Source: Streptomyces broussonetiae (GTDB taxonomy: Bacteria > Actinomycetota > Actinomycetes > Streptomycetales > Streptomycetaceae). Taken from it: a stretch of DNA of 64,000 bases. Positions 52,011 to 60,670 of the stretch are shown piece by piece (the first letter of the stretch is position 1; the number at the start of each line of letters is the position of its first letter). Position numbers and translations under genes: made by a program. The notes beneath the pieces are model-generated. The model was not told the DNA's origin. It was given only the letters and a program-made list of their open reading frames with translations, and made no database searches. Location: positions 7,068,001-7,132,000 of the forward strand of contig NZ_CP047020.1 of NCBI RefSeq assembly GCF_009796285.1, read 5' to 3'.

Positions 52011-53402
52011 ATGGCACCCGGCCTTCCTACCGCCATGGACCGACCGCACTTCATCGGCATCGGCGGCGCCGGGATGTCGGGGATCGCCAAGATCCTCGCC
52101 CAGCGCGGGGCCGCGGTGGCCGGCAGCGACGCCAAGGAGTCGGCGACCGCCGAGGCGCTGCGGGCGCTCGGTGTCACCGTGCACATCGGGCACGCGGCGG
52201 AGCACCTCGCCGACGACGCGAGCTGTGTCGTCGTGTCCTCGGCGATCCGCAGCGACAACCCCGAGCTGGCCCGCGCGGCCGAGCTGGGCATCCCGGTGGT
52301 GCACCGCTCCGACGCGCTCGCCGCGCTGATGGAGGGGCTGCGCCCGATCGCCGTGGCCGGTACCCACGGCAAGACCACGACCACCTCGATGCTGGCGGTC
52401 TCGCTCGGCGAGCTGGGCCTGAAGCCGTCGTACGCGATCGGCGGCGACCTGGACGTGCCCGGCTCCAACGCGCTGCACGGCGCGGGCGACATCTTCGTCG
52501 CCGAGGCGGACGAGTCGGACCGCAGCTTCCACAAGTACGCGCCCGAGGTCGCCATCGTCCTCAACGTCGAGCTGGACCACCACGCCAACTACGCCTCGAT
52601 GGACGAGATCTACGAGTCCTTCGAGACCTTCGCCGGGAAGATCGTGCCCGGCGGCACTCTGGTGATCTCCGGCGACCACGAGGGGGCGCGGGAGCTGACC
52701 CGGCGGCTCGCGGGCTCGGTGCGGACCGTGACGTACGGCGAGGCCGAGGACGCCGACGTGCGCGTGAGCGCCGTCGTACCGCAGGGACTCAAGAGCCGGG
52801 TCACCGTCCTGCTCGACGGGCAGGAGCTGACCTTCACCGTCTCCGTGCCCGGCCGGCACTACGCCCTCAACGCCGTCGCCGCGCTCACCGCCGGTGCCGC
52901 CCTCGGCATCCCGGCCGCGGAACTGGCGCCCGCGCTCGCCGCCTACACCGGGGTCAAGCGGCGCCTGCAGCTCAAGGGCGAGGCGGCCGGCGTCCAGGTC
53001 ATCGACTCCTACGCCCACCACCCGACCGAGATGACCGCCGACCTGGAGGCCATGCGCGCCGCCGCCGGTGACTCCCGCATCCTCGTCGTGTTCCAGCCGC
53101 ACCTGTTCTCGCGCACCCAGGAACTGGGCAAGGAGATGGGCCAGGCGCTGGCCCTCGCCGACGCCTCGGTGGTCCTCGACATCTACCCGGCCCGCGAGGA
53201 CCCGATCCCGGGTGTCACCAGCGAGCTGATCGTCGAGGCCGCGCGGGCCGCGGGCGCCGACGTCACCGCCGTGCACGACAAGGCCGAGATCCCCGGCGTC
53301 ATCGCGGGAATGGCGAAGCCCGGTGAGCTGGTTCTGACCATGGGCGCGGGCGACGTGACCGACCTGGGCCCGCTGATTCTGGACCGCCTGTCGCAGCAGT
53401 AA
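52011..53402 (+). CDS. murC: UDP-N-acetylmuramate--L-alanine ligase
   Basis: A 463-residue Mur ligase that adds L-alanine to UDP-MurNAc, a peptidoglycan precursor step. The N-terminal Rossmann motif is HFIGIGGAGMSGIA, the ATP-binding P-loop AVAGTHGKTTTT (about 114-125), followed by VAEADESDRSFHKY and NVELDHHANYAS. YAHHPTEMTADL and FQPHLFSRTQ are hallmark C-terminal MurC blocks. In Streptomyces this murC lies outside the main division/cell-wall cluster, as here next to msrB. ATG 52011 has GGGAGAAG upstream. Confidence 0.95.
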   Translation: MAPGLPTAMDRPHFIGIGGAGMSGIAKILAQRGAAVAGSDAKESATAEALRALGVTVHIGHAAEHLADDASCVVVSSAIRSDNPELARAAELGIPVVHRSDALAALMEGLRPIAVAGTHGKTTTTSMLAVSLGELGLKPSYAIGGDLDVPGSNALHGAGDIFVAEADESDRSFHKYAPEVAIVLNVELDHHANYASMDEIYESFETFAGKIVPGGTLVISGDHEGARELTRRLAGSVRTVTYGEAEDADVRVSAVVPQGLKSRVTVLLDGQELTFTVSVPGRHYALNAVAALTAGAALGIPAAELAPALAAYTGVKRRLQLKGEAAGVQVIDSYAHHPTEMTADLEAMRAAAGDSRILVVFQPHLFSRTQELGKEMGQALALADASVVLDIYPAREDPIPGVTSELIVEAARAAGADVTAVHDKAEIPGVIAGMAKPGELVLTMGAGDVTDLGPLILDRLSQQ

Positions 53403-53416
53403 AGGGGCTGAGGCTC

Positions 53417-53824
53417 ATGTCGTACGACGTCGAGAAGCCGGACGAGCAGTGGCGCACGGAGCTGGCGCCGGACGAATACGCCGTGCTGCGCCAGGCCGCC
53501 ACCGAGCCGGCCTTCACCGGTGAGTACACGGACACCAAGACCGAAGGCGTCTATTCCTGCCGGGCCTGCGGCGCCGAACTGTTCACCTCGGACACCAAGT
53601 TCGAGTCGCACTGCGGCTGGCCGTCCTTCTACGACCCGAAGGAGAGCAAGGCGGTGGAACTGGTCGAGGACCGGTCCCACGGCATGGTCCGCACCGAGGT
53701 GCGCTGTGCCCGCTGCGGTTCCCACCTCGGGCACGTCTTCGCGGGCGAGGGCTACGCGACCCCCACCGACCAGCGGTACTGCATCAACTCCATCTCGCTG
53801 CGCCTGGCGCCCGCCGAGGACTGA
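53417..53824 (+). CDS. msrB: Peptide methionine-(R)-S-oxide reductase MsrB
   Basis: A 135-residue MsrB that repairs the R epimer of oxidised methionine in proteins. The structural zinc is held by two CxxC pairs, SCRACG (Cys48, Cys51) and CARCG (Cys97, Cys100). HCGWPSFYDP is the substrate-pocket block and RYCINSISL contains the catalytic cysteine (122). It starts 14 bp after murC and is probably cotranscribed with it. A strong hairpin follows. Confidence 0.96.
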   Translation: MSYDVEKPDEQWRTELAPDEYAVLRQAATEPAFTGEYTDTKTEGVYSCRACGAELFTSDTKFESHCGWPSFYDPKESKAVELVEDRSHGMVRTEVRCARCGSHLGHVFAGEGYATPTDQRYCINSISLRLAPAED

Positions 53825-53839
53825 GAGCGCACGACCGAC

Positions 53840-53866
53840 CGGGCGCCGCGCCGTCGGCGGCGCCCG
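53840..53866 (+). terminator. Hairpin terminator after msrB
   Basis: CGGGCGCCGC and GCGGCGCCCG form a perfect 10-bp stem around GCCGTCG, 15 bp after the msrB stop. Confidence 0.75.
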
Positions 53867-54008
53867 TACAGTGGCGATCCCGTGACGCCACGGAATGAAG
53901 CGGATCAACAGACGCGCCGAATCTTGCAAAAGGCATGTCCGAAAGGCTTCGGTCGGTCGAAGATGAGCAACGCCGGATACGGGCGCGGGAGCGGGAGGGG
54001 CGACGGGC

Positions 54009-55178
54009 GTGGGGACGGACGGCCACGACGATGCGGGCGCCGCGCTGCTCGCACCTCGCCGAGCCGCGCGGATGTCGCGCGGTGCGCCCGGCGCCATGCC
54101 CCGGGCGCCGCGGTTACCCGGCCATGGCCCCCGGCCGCACGACGACCGGCTCGCGGTCCGGCTCGCGGTCCGGGTCGAGGACGCGGCCTCGGGACACGGA
54201 GGAGTGCCGGTGCCGGCCGGATTCTTGTCGGTCGGCAAGACCAGCACCGCGCGAGAGGCCTTACGGCTGCCGGGTGGGCGCGGCCGACGGCCGTGGCGCC
54301 CCGCCCCGACCGATCCGGACGCCTTCCCGAGCGGCCTTGAACACCTCGCTCCGCACCCCGTGATCCGGCCGGACGTCGTCCCCTCCTGCCCCGGAGCGGG
54401 CGCGGGACGGGGGGAACGGGCCGCCGCGGCGCTCCGCAGGCCGCCGAGCGGTCCGGCGCCCGGACCGGTCCTCGTCCGCGGCGCGCTGTCGAGCGGCGAC
54501 CTGCTCGAGTGCACCACGCCGGCCGGCACCCACGGCCCCCTGCCCGCCGACGAGCCCGGGCGGGTACGGGAGCCGGCGACGGCCCGGATGATCGCGGTGC
54601 CGGACGAGTTCGACGGCGCGGCGCTCGCCGCGCCCGAGCGGAAGGCCGCCGACGGCGCCGCGCGGCCCGCCCTCGCGCTGCGGCACGCCGGGAAGGGCCG
54701 GGTGGCCCGGTCCCTTGCCACAGCCCCCGCGCAGCTCCAGGGCTGCGAGACCGCCCCACCTCCGGCCCGCGCCCTCCTCGAGGCCGCGACGGACGACCGC
54801 TGCCTCGACCTCGACCCGCACCTGGTGCTCGCCTTCCCGCGGGCCGCGGCCGGGAAGCGCACGCAGGCGGTGGCCCTCCGCGAGCAGGCCGACGCGGGCC
54901 GCACCGGTCCGGCGGGGCCGGCCTCCGGGTTCCCGTGCCGGTCGGGCCGCGCCACCGAGGCCGCGGGCGATTTCTGCGCGCTGGTGCGGCCGGCCGGGGC
55001 CAGGGCGTGGCGCCGTGAGTACCACGAGACGGTACGGCTGGTCCTGCCGATCACGGACCCGGAGCGCCCGGGCGCCCCCGAACCGGACGGTCGGCCGAAA
55101 CCGCCTCCGCCGTATGCCGAGGGGGCCGACGCCGACGGCGTCTGGTCGGAGCCGCCGTGGGGTGGACAGCCGCCGTAG
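54009..55178 (+). CDS. Unrecognised ORF, possibly degraded
   Basis: A 389-residue reading frame with strong third-position G/C bias, starting at a GTG about ten bases after GGGAGGGG. No signal peptide, membrane segment or known motif is visible, although GFLSVGKTSTAREALRLPG vaguely resembles a nucleotide-binding loop. The most protein-like parts are TTPAGTHGPLPADE, MIAVPDEFDGAALAAP, TDDRCLDLDPHLVLAFPRAAAG and YHETVRLVLPITDPE; the stretches between are Arg/Pro/Gly-rich, as if small deletions had eroded a former gene. It could be a lineage-specific protein instead. Confidence 0.5.
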   Translation: MGTDGHDDAGAALLAPRRAARMSRGAPGAMPRAPRLPGHGPRPHDDRLAVRLAVRVEDAASGHGGVPVPAGFLSVGKTSTAREALRLPGGRGRRPWRPAPTDPDAFPSGLEHLAPHPVIRPDVVPSCPGAGAGRGERAAAALRRPPSGPAPGPVLVRGALSSGDLLECTTPAGTHGPLPADEPGRVREPATARMIAVPDEFDGAALAAPERKAADGAARPALALRHAGKGRVARSLATAPAQLQGCETAPPPARALLEAATDDRCLDLDPHLVLAFPRAAAGKRTQAVALREQADAGRTGPAGPASGFPCRSGRATEAAGDFCALVRPAGARAWRREYHETVRLVLPITDPERPGAPEPDGRPKPPPPYAEGADADGVWSEPPWGGQPP

Positions 55179-55262
55179 GAGGGGACCAGCGGGCCCTGAG
55201 GGCCCTGCGAGACGGATGGGGGGAATGGGATCGGTGCCCTATTTGCTCCAGTTTGAGATTCT

Positions 55263-56606
55263 GTGAGGGTGTTGGGTGTGGCGCGCTGGATCCAGTCTCG
55301 CCGTAGGCAGCTGGCTGCCGACGGCCGCCGCCGCGCCGACAGCGGTGATGGGGAGGCTCTGACGTCCACGAAAACCGGGGCAGCCGCGCGGGCGGCGCAG
55401 ACCGACGCCCCGACGGCCGGTGCGCGGCTCGCCGCGCTGCGCGATGCGCTGGCGGAGATCGGCAACACCCTCGAGGAGGCCACGACCTGCGGTGAGCTGA
55501 CCCGGGCCGCCGTGGGGCTGGCCGGCGGGACCGCCGCCACCGTGCTGCGTCGCAGCGACAAGACCGTCTCCGGCTACGAGGCGATCGCCGGGGACGCCGA
55601 TGCGCTGCCCGACGTCCGCTGGGCCACCGCGGTGGCCCGTGAGGCGGGTGCACCGGCGCTCGGCGCGCCCGTCCAGCACTGGCTGGAGTACGCGGGTGCA
55701 CCCCACACCCGGGCCGCCCTGTGCCTGCCGCTGACCAGCGGGGAGGACACCTACGGTGTCCTGGTGTGGGCGCGCTCCGGCCAGCCGCTGCGCACCTGGG
55801 AGGCCGAGCTGCTCAGCCTGCTCGCCGAGCGCGCCGCCTCCCACATCCGGCACGCGCGCGCCTACGAGACCGTCAACCGCACCGCCGGTGACCTGCAACG
55901 CGCCCTGCTCTCCGAGCCCGGTCGCCCGCACCCCAACCTCGACATCGCCATCCGCTACCTTCCGGCAGGCGGCGGTGTCCTGGTCGGCGGCGACTGGTGC
56001 GAGACCGTACGGCTGCACTTCGGGCGGACCCTGCTGGTCGTCGGCGACGTCATGGGACACGGCCTCGAGGCCGCCGTCGACATGAACGCCTACCGCTCCT
56101 CGTTGCGCTACATCGCCTCCGCCGACCTGCCCCCGCACCGGGTGTTGCGGCAGATGGACGAGATCTCCTCCCGGGAGGCCGACCGCCGGCCCGCGACCTG
56201 TCTGCTGGCCAGCGTCGACCCCGGCCGGGGCCAGATCACGCTGGCCAGCGCCGGCCATCTGCCGCCGGTGCTCATCGCGACCGACGGCGAGGCCATGCTG
56301 CTGCCCGTTCCCGTGGGGCCGCCGCTGGGCACCGGACTCGGCGGCTACGAGTCGGCGACCCACCGGCTGTCGCCCGGGCAGACCCTCGTGCTGTTCACCG
56401 ACGGGCTGGTGGAACGCCGCGGCGAGGACATCGACGACTCCCTGGCCCGGCTGTCCGCCGTCCGCTTCCCCGCGGGGGACGGGCTGGACGACGTCCTGGA
56501 CACCATCCTCGAGCGGCTGGACGCCCGGCATGCGGAGGACGACGTCGCTGCGCTGGCTGCGCGGCCGTACAGCCGGGCGGCTTCGGCCGACGCGGCCTCG
56601 CGGTAG
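55263..56606 (+). CDS. GAF-PP2C (SpoIIE/RsbU-like) serine phosphatase
   Basis: A 447-residue cytoplasmic protein. A GAF-like sensor domain covers about residues 55-205 (LEEATTCGELTRAAVGLAGG, RAALCLPLTSGEDTYGVLVW). The PP2C/SpoIIE phosphatase domain follows with the metal-binding motifs VLVGGDWCETVR, LLVVGDVMGHGLEAA, SAGHLPPVLI and LVLFTDGLVERRGEDID, and ends with the HAEDDVAALAAR aspartates. Such phosphatases dephosphorylate anti-sigma-factor antagonists; Streptomyces have dozens. GTG 55263 is used, GTG 55272 is possible. A G-rich stretch separates it from the convergent kinase gene. Confidence 0.92.
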   Translation: MRVLGVARWIQSRRRQLAADGRRRADSGDGEALTSTKTGAAARAAQTDAPTAGARLAALRDALAEIGNTLEEATTCGELTRAAVGLAGGTAATVLRRSDKTVSGYEAIAGDADALPDVRWATAVAREAGAPALGAPVQHWLEYAGAPHTRAALCLPLTSGEDTYGVLVWARSGQPLRTWEAELLSLLAERAASHIRHARAYETVNRTAGDLQRALLSEPGRPHPNLDIAIRYLPAGGGVLVGGDWCETVRLHFGRTLLVVGDVMGHGLEAAVDMNAYRSSLRYIASADLPPHRVLRQMDEISSREADRRPATCLLASVDPGRGQITLASAGHLPPVLIATDGEAMLLPVPVGPPLGTGLGGYESATHRLSPGQTLVLFTDGLVERRGEDIDDSLARLSAVRFPAGDGLDDVLDTILERLDARHAEDDVAALAARPYSRAASADAASR

Positions 56607-56655
56607 GGGCGGGGTGGGTGTTGGCCGGGGGCCGGGGGCCGGGGGCCGTGGGCGG

Positions 56656-56677
56656 GGGCGCGCGGTCGCCCGCGCCC
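56656..56677. terminator. Hairpin between convergent phosphatase and kinase genes
   Basis: GGGCGCG and CGCGCCC form a 7-bp stem around CGGTCGCC. The sequence also resembles the end of the dispersed intergenic repeat. It follows a run of five G-tracts. Confidence 0.5.
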
Positions 56678-56678
56678 T

Positions 56679-58048
56679 TCAGGCCGGCAGCCGTACCGTG
56701 AAGACCGTCGTGCCGTCCTGCAGCCCCAGCCCGCTGCCGCCCCGGTCCCGGCTGCGGGCCTTGTCGATCCGGTAGAAGCGGTCGAAGACCTGCTCCCGGT
56801 CGGCCTCCGGGATTCCGGGGCCCGTGTCGGCGACCTGCACACGCGTGCCGGCGGCATCGGACGCCACCGTCACGGACACCTCCGTCCCGGGCGGGGTGTG
56901 CACGGCCGCGTTGGTGAGCAGGTTGTCCAGCACCTGGCGGATCCGCACGGGGTCAAGGCGCAGCCGCAGGGGAGCGGTACCCGTCTCGACGGTCAGCGGA
57001 TGTCCGGGACGGCCCGCGCGGAAGGCGTCCGCGGCCTCGCGCACCAGTTCCGTCAGGTCGGTGTCGGCGCACCGCAGCGGCGCCTCGGCCTCGGCCGCGT
57101 CCAGCCGGGCGAGCAGCAGCAGATCGTCCAGGAGGACGCCCATCCGGGCGGCCTCGGCGCGCAGCCGGGCCAGATGGCGGTCGCGTTCGGCCGGCTCGTT
57201 GCGGCTGCGTACTGGAACAGGTCGGCGTAGCCGCGCACCGACATCAGCGGGGTGCGCAGTTCGTGCGAGGCGTCCGCGACGAAGCGGCGCAGCCGCTGTT
57301 CGGCCTCCGCGCGCACCCCGAGGGAGTCGTCGATGTGCTCCAGCATCGTGTTGGAGGCCGTGCGCAGCTCCTCCACCTCGGGGCCGCCGCCCTTCCGGTC
57401 GGCCCGCAGCGGCAGCCGGGCCGCCGGATCGGTCAGATCGTGCGAGGCGATCCCATGGGCGGTGCGCGCCATGTCGCTGAGCGGTTGCAGACCCCGGCGC
57501 AGCATCGTGCGGCCGATGACCACGAACGCGAGCAGGGCCAGCGCGAACGCCACCACCTGGACCGTGATCAGCTGCCGCACGGTCGCCTCGACGCCGGCCA
57601 GCGGTGCCGCACTCACCAGGACCACGCCGGGCTCCACCTCGCAGGCGCGCAGCCGGTAGGTGCCCTCGCCGGCGATGGTCGCGGTCCGGAAGACCTCCGC
57701 CGACGAGCGCGCGCGGGTCTCGGCCAGGGCGTTCAGCGGGGCGGTGTCGGCGGGCACGTCGGCGGGGGTGCGCAAGCGCGCCGAGCCGCCGGAGACGTCG
57801 TAGACGGCCGTGTACCAGCCGTAGTACGGCTGGCGTTCGACCGTGCCGTGCGCGGAGGCGTCCTTGGTCTGTACGGCCTGCACCAGTCGCATCTGCTCGC
57901 CGAGCTGCCGTTCCAGATAACCGCGCATGTAGGCGGTCAGGGGCGTGCCGACCACCGCGAACACCACGAGGGACAGCGCGCCCAGGCCGAGTGCCAGCCG
58001 GGTGCCGAGCCGAAGCCTGCCGTACGCCCCGCGCAGCCGGCCGATCAC
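56679..58048 (-). pseudogene. Two-component sensor histidine kinase, frameshifted and deleted
   Basis: Two reading frames together encode an OmpR-partner kinase. The N-terminal part from GTG 58048 has two membrane helices, an extracytoplasmic sensor loop, a HAMP region (GLQPLSDMARTAHGIASHD) and the phosphoacceptor box FVADASHELRTPLMSVRGYA. At about 57200 one base is missing (QYAAANEPAE expected), and the sequence continues in another frame with RDRHLARLRAEAARMG, LLDDLLLLARLDAAE, the N-box VLDNLLTNAAVHTPPG and the G1-box VQVADTGPGIPE. After RGGSGLGL, about 24 residues that normally complete the ATP lid are absent, and the protein jumps to DGTTVFTVRLPA. Start overlaps the regulator's stop by GTGA. 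Confidence 0.82.
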
Positions 58049-58736
58049 CTGGCCGCCTGCCGGACCACGTACCCGGAACCGCGCACGGTGTGCAGCAGCG
58101 GCTCCTCGTCCGGCCCGTCCAGCTTGCGGCGCAGCCGGCTGACCACGAGTTCCACCACGTTCGAGCGGCCCCCGAAGCCGTACTCCCAGACATGGTCGAG
58201 GAGCTGCGCCTTGGTCAGCACCGCCGGCGACTTGCGCATCAGATGGCGCAGCACCTCGAACTCGGTCGGGGTGAGCGCGAGCAGCCGCTCGCCGCGCCGC
58301 ACTTCGCGGGTGTCCTCGTCCAGGGTGAGTGCGGCGACCCGCAGGACGGAGCGCTTGAAGCCGGGCCCGGCGCTGCGCCGCAGCACGGTGCGCAGCCGGG
58401 CCATCAGCTCCTCGACGGCGAACGGCTTGACCAGATAGTCGTCCCCGCCCCGGGTCAGGCCTGCGACCCGGTCGGCGACGCCGTCGCGGGCGGTGAGGAA
58501 GACGACCGGCACCATCGTCCCCGAGCGGCGCAGCCGGTCCAGCACGCCGAAGCCGTCCACGTCGGGCAGCATCAGGTCCAGGACCACGATGTCCGGCTGG
58601 AACTCGGCGGCACGGCGCAGCGCATCCTCGCCCGAGCAGGCGGTGAGCGCCTCCCAGCCCTCGTACCGGGCGACCGTGGCCACCAGGTCGGCGACGGCGG
58701 GTCGTCGTCCACGACCAGCAGCCGTACTTTTTCCAC
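58045..58736 (-). pseudogene. OmpR-type response regulator, frameshifted near its N-terminus
   Basis: From GTG 58736 the first residues read VEKVRLLVVDDDP, the strand 1 and acidic pocket of a receiver. At about 58698 one base is missing (ACGGCGGG where ACGGCCGGG is expected on the plus strand), so the rest of the protein, beginning AVADLVATVARYEGWEA, is in another frame. That part keeps the phospho-acceptor IVVLDLMLPDVDG, the lysine in DDYLVKPFAVEE, and a full winged-helix DNA-binding domain (LTPTEFEVLRHLMRKSP, VVELVVSRLRRKLDG, TVRGSGYVVR). An internal start at ATG 58683 would miss the acidic pocket. The kinase gene downstream is also damaged. Confidence 0.8.
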
Positions 58737-58886
58737 CCGCTCATCCTGCGGCACCCGTCCGGCTCTCTCCAAGGTGCCCGTCCCCGCCGGTCGCATCGAT
58801 ACTCAAGTGAAAGTCGTCCGACAGGAAAACGACAGTATCCGCGGGCGAAGCTCGTCACCCAGGACCCGATCAAGGAGCTGCCGTCC

Positions 58887-60224
58887 GTGACGACCCTCCA
58901 GACCCGCCCCGCGGTCCCCGCGACGATCCGCCCCCGGATCGTGGCCCGGACCGGCCTGTACGCGCTGCTGGCCGCGAACGCGGCGGTGGTCGCCTGGTTC
59001 TTCGTCCAGGCGGGCTTCGCCTCGAACGCGCTGATCGTGCTGGGCCGCCTGTGCGGCCTGTACGGCGCCCTGCTCATGGCCTTCCAACTGCTGCTGGTGG
59101 CCCGGCTGCCCTGGCTGGACCGCCGGATCGGCATGGACCGGCTGACCTCCTGGCACCGCTGGACCGGCTTCGGCGTGCTGTGGACGCTGCTCACCCACGC
59201 CGTGTTCATCACCTTCGGCTACGCGCAGGCGTCCTCGATGGGACCGGTGAACCAGCTCGTGAACCTCGCCGAGACCACCGAGGGCGTCCTGCGGGCCGTC
59301 GTCGCGCTGTCGCTGATCGTCGTGATCGGCGCCGTCTCGGCCCGCTGGGCCCGGCGCCGGCTCGCCTACGAGACCTGGCACTTCATCCACCTGTACACCT
59401 ACGTCGCCGTGGTCCTCGCCTTCACCCACCAGGTCGCGGCCGGAACGACGTTCACCTCCTCGTCCACCGCGAAGACGTACTGGTACACGGTGTGGGGCGT
59501 GGCCCTCGGCGCGGTGCTCCTCGGCCGGCTGGTGCTCCCGTTGTGGCGGAACCTGCGGCACCAGCTGCGCGTCGAGGCGGTCGTGCCCGAGTCGGACGAC
59601 GTCGTCTCCGTCTACGTCACCGGCCGCGACCTGGACCGGCTGCCCGCGCGGGCCGGCCAGTTCTTCCTGTGGCGGTTCCTCACCAGGGACCGCTGGTGGC
59701 AGGCCAACCCGTTCTCGCTGTCGGCCGCGCCGGACGGCCGTACCCTGCGCCTGACCGTCAAGGCGGTGGGCGCAGGCAGCGCCGGCCTGCGCCATCTCGC
59801 GCCGGGCACCCGCGTCTTCGCCGAGGGCCCGTACGGCGCCTTCACCACGCTGCACCGCACCCGCCCGGATGCCGTGCTGATCGCCGGCGGTGTCGGCGTC
59901 ACCCCCATCCGGGCGCTGCTGGAGGACCTGGCGGGCCATGCCGTGGTCATCTACCGGGTGGCCGCCGACCGGGACGCCGTCCTCCATGACGAGCTGCGCG
60001 ACCTCGCCCTTGCCAAGGGCGCCGAGCTGCACCTGGTGACCGGGCCCGTCGTGCCCGACCGGCTCGCCCCCGGCGAACTGGCCAGGATGGTGCCGGACAT
60101 CGCCGACCGGGACGTCTTCCTGTGCGGGCCGCCCGGGATGATGACCGCCGTGCTGCGCAGCCTGGGGGACCTGGATGTGCCGGGGCGGCAGGTCCATTTC
60201 GAGCGTTTCAGTCTGGCCGGCTGA
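58887..60224 (+). CDS. Membrane ferric-reductase-like flavin oxidoreductase
   Basis: A 445-residue enzyme. The first 215 residues contain about six membrane helices with a ferric-reductase-like heme-binding domain: histidines in SWHRWTGFGVLWTLLTH and ETWHFIHLYTYVAVVLAFTHQ can ligate two hemes. The cytoplasmic half is an FNR-type FAD/NAD module: WWQANPFSLSAAPD (FAD), KAVGAGSAGLRHL, LIAGGVGVTPIRALLEDL (NAD) and VFLCGPPGMMTAVLRSL. It would carry electrons from NAD(P)H through heme to the outside. FMN-binding and ApbE genes follow directly, suggesting an extracytoplasmic electron acceptor. Confidence 0.92.
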   Translation: MTTLQTRPAVPATIRPRIVARTGLYALLAANAAVVAWFFVQAGFASNALIVLGRLCGLYGALLMAFQLLLVARLPWLDRRIGMDRLTSWHRWTGFGVLWTLLTHAVFITFGYAQASSMGPVNQLVNLAETTEGVLRAVVALSLIVVIGAVSARWARRRLAYETWHFIHLYTYVAVVLAFTHQVAAGTTFTSSSTAKTYWYTVWGVALGAVLLGRLVLPLWRNLRHQLRVEAVVPESDDVVSVYVTGRDLDRLPARAGQFFLWRFLTRDRWWQANPFSLSAAPDGRTLRLTVKAVGAGSAGLRHLAPGTRVFAEGPYGAFTTLHRTRPDAVLIAGGVGVTPIRALLEDLAGHAVVIYRVAADRDAVLHDELRDLALAKGAELHLVTGPVVPDRLAPGELARMVPDIADRDVFLCGPPGMMTAVLRSLGDLDVPGRQVHFERFSLAG

Positions 60225-60240
60225 GAGAGGGCGTCCCACC

Positions 60241-60669
60241 GTGAAGCGAGCCATTCCCGTCTTCCTCCTGACCGCCGCGGGTCTGATTCCGGTGTGGCGG
60301 TATCACCCGTCGACCGGGACATCGACCACGACGACGCAGGCCGTGGAGCCCTCCACGGCCCCCTCGCCCGCCGCCTCGGCCCACTCGTCGTCCCCGTCCT
60401 CGGCGGCCTCGAAGGTCGTCCCGGGCACCGCGGTGGACACCGTGAAGGGCGTCTTCCAGGTGGAGGTGACCTTCCGGGGCGACCGGATCGCCTCCGTGCG
60501 GATGCTGCAGGCCCCGCACCATCCGCAGACCAAGTGGGCCGTGCCGGAGCTGATCAAGGAGACGCTGCAGGCGCAGAGCGCCCACATCGACTCGGTGTCC
60601 GGAGCCACGATCACGAGTCAGGGATACCGGGAGTCCCTCCAGGCCGCAATCGACGCCAAGGCCTCCTGA
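60241..60669 (+). CDS. Exported FMN-binding domain protein
   Basis: A 142-residue protein with an N-terminal membrane segment (about 4-19), a Ser/Thr/Pro-rich linker and an FMN-binding domain (about 60-142). The segment DSVSGAT (ending at Thr123) fits the ApbE flavinylation consensus Dxx(S/T)GA(T/S), so Thr123 probably carries covalent FMN. It lies between the membrane reductase and the FMN transferase, 16 bp and 1 bp from each, and should be the flavin-carrying electron acceptor outside the membrane. Confidence 0.92.
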   Translation: MKRAIPVFLLTAAGLIPVWRYHPSTGTSTTTTQAVEPSTAPSPAASAHSSSPSSAASKVVPGTAVDTVKGVFQVEVTFRGDRIASVRMLQAPHHPQTKWAVPELIKETLQAQSAHIDSVSGATITSQGYRESLQAAIDAKAS

Positions 60670-60670
60670 C

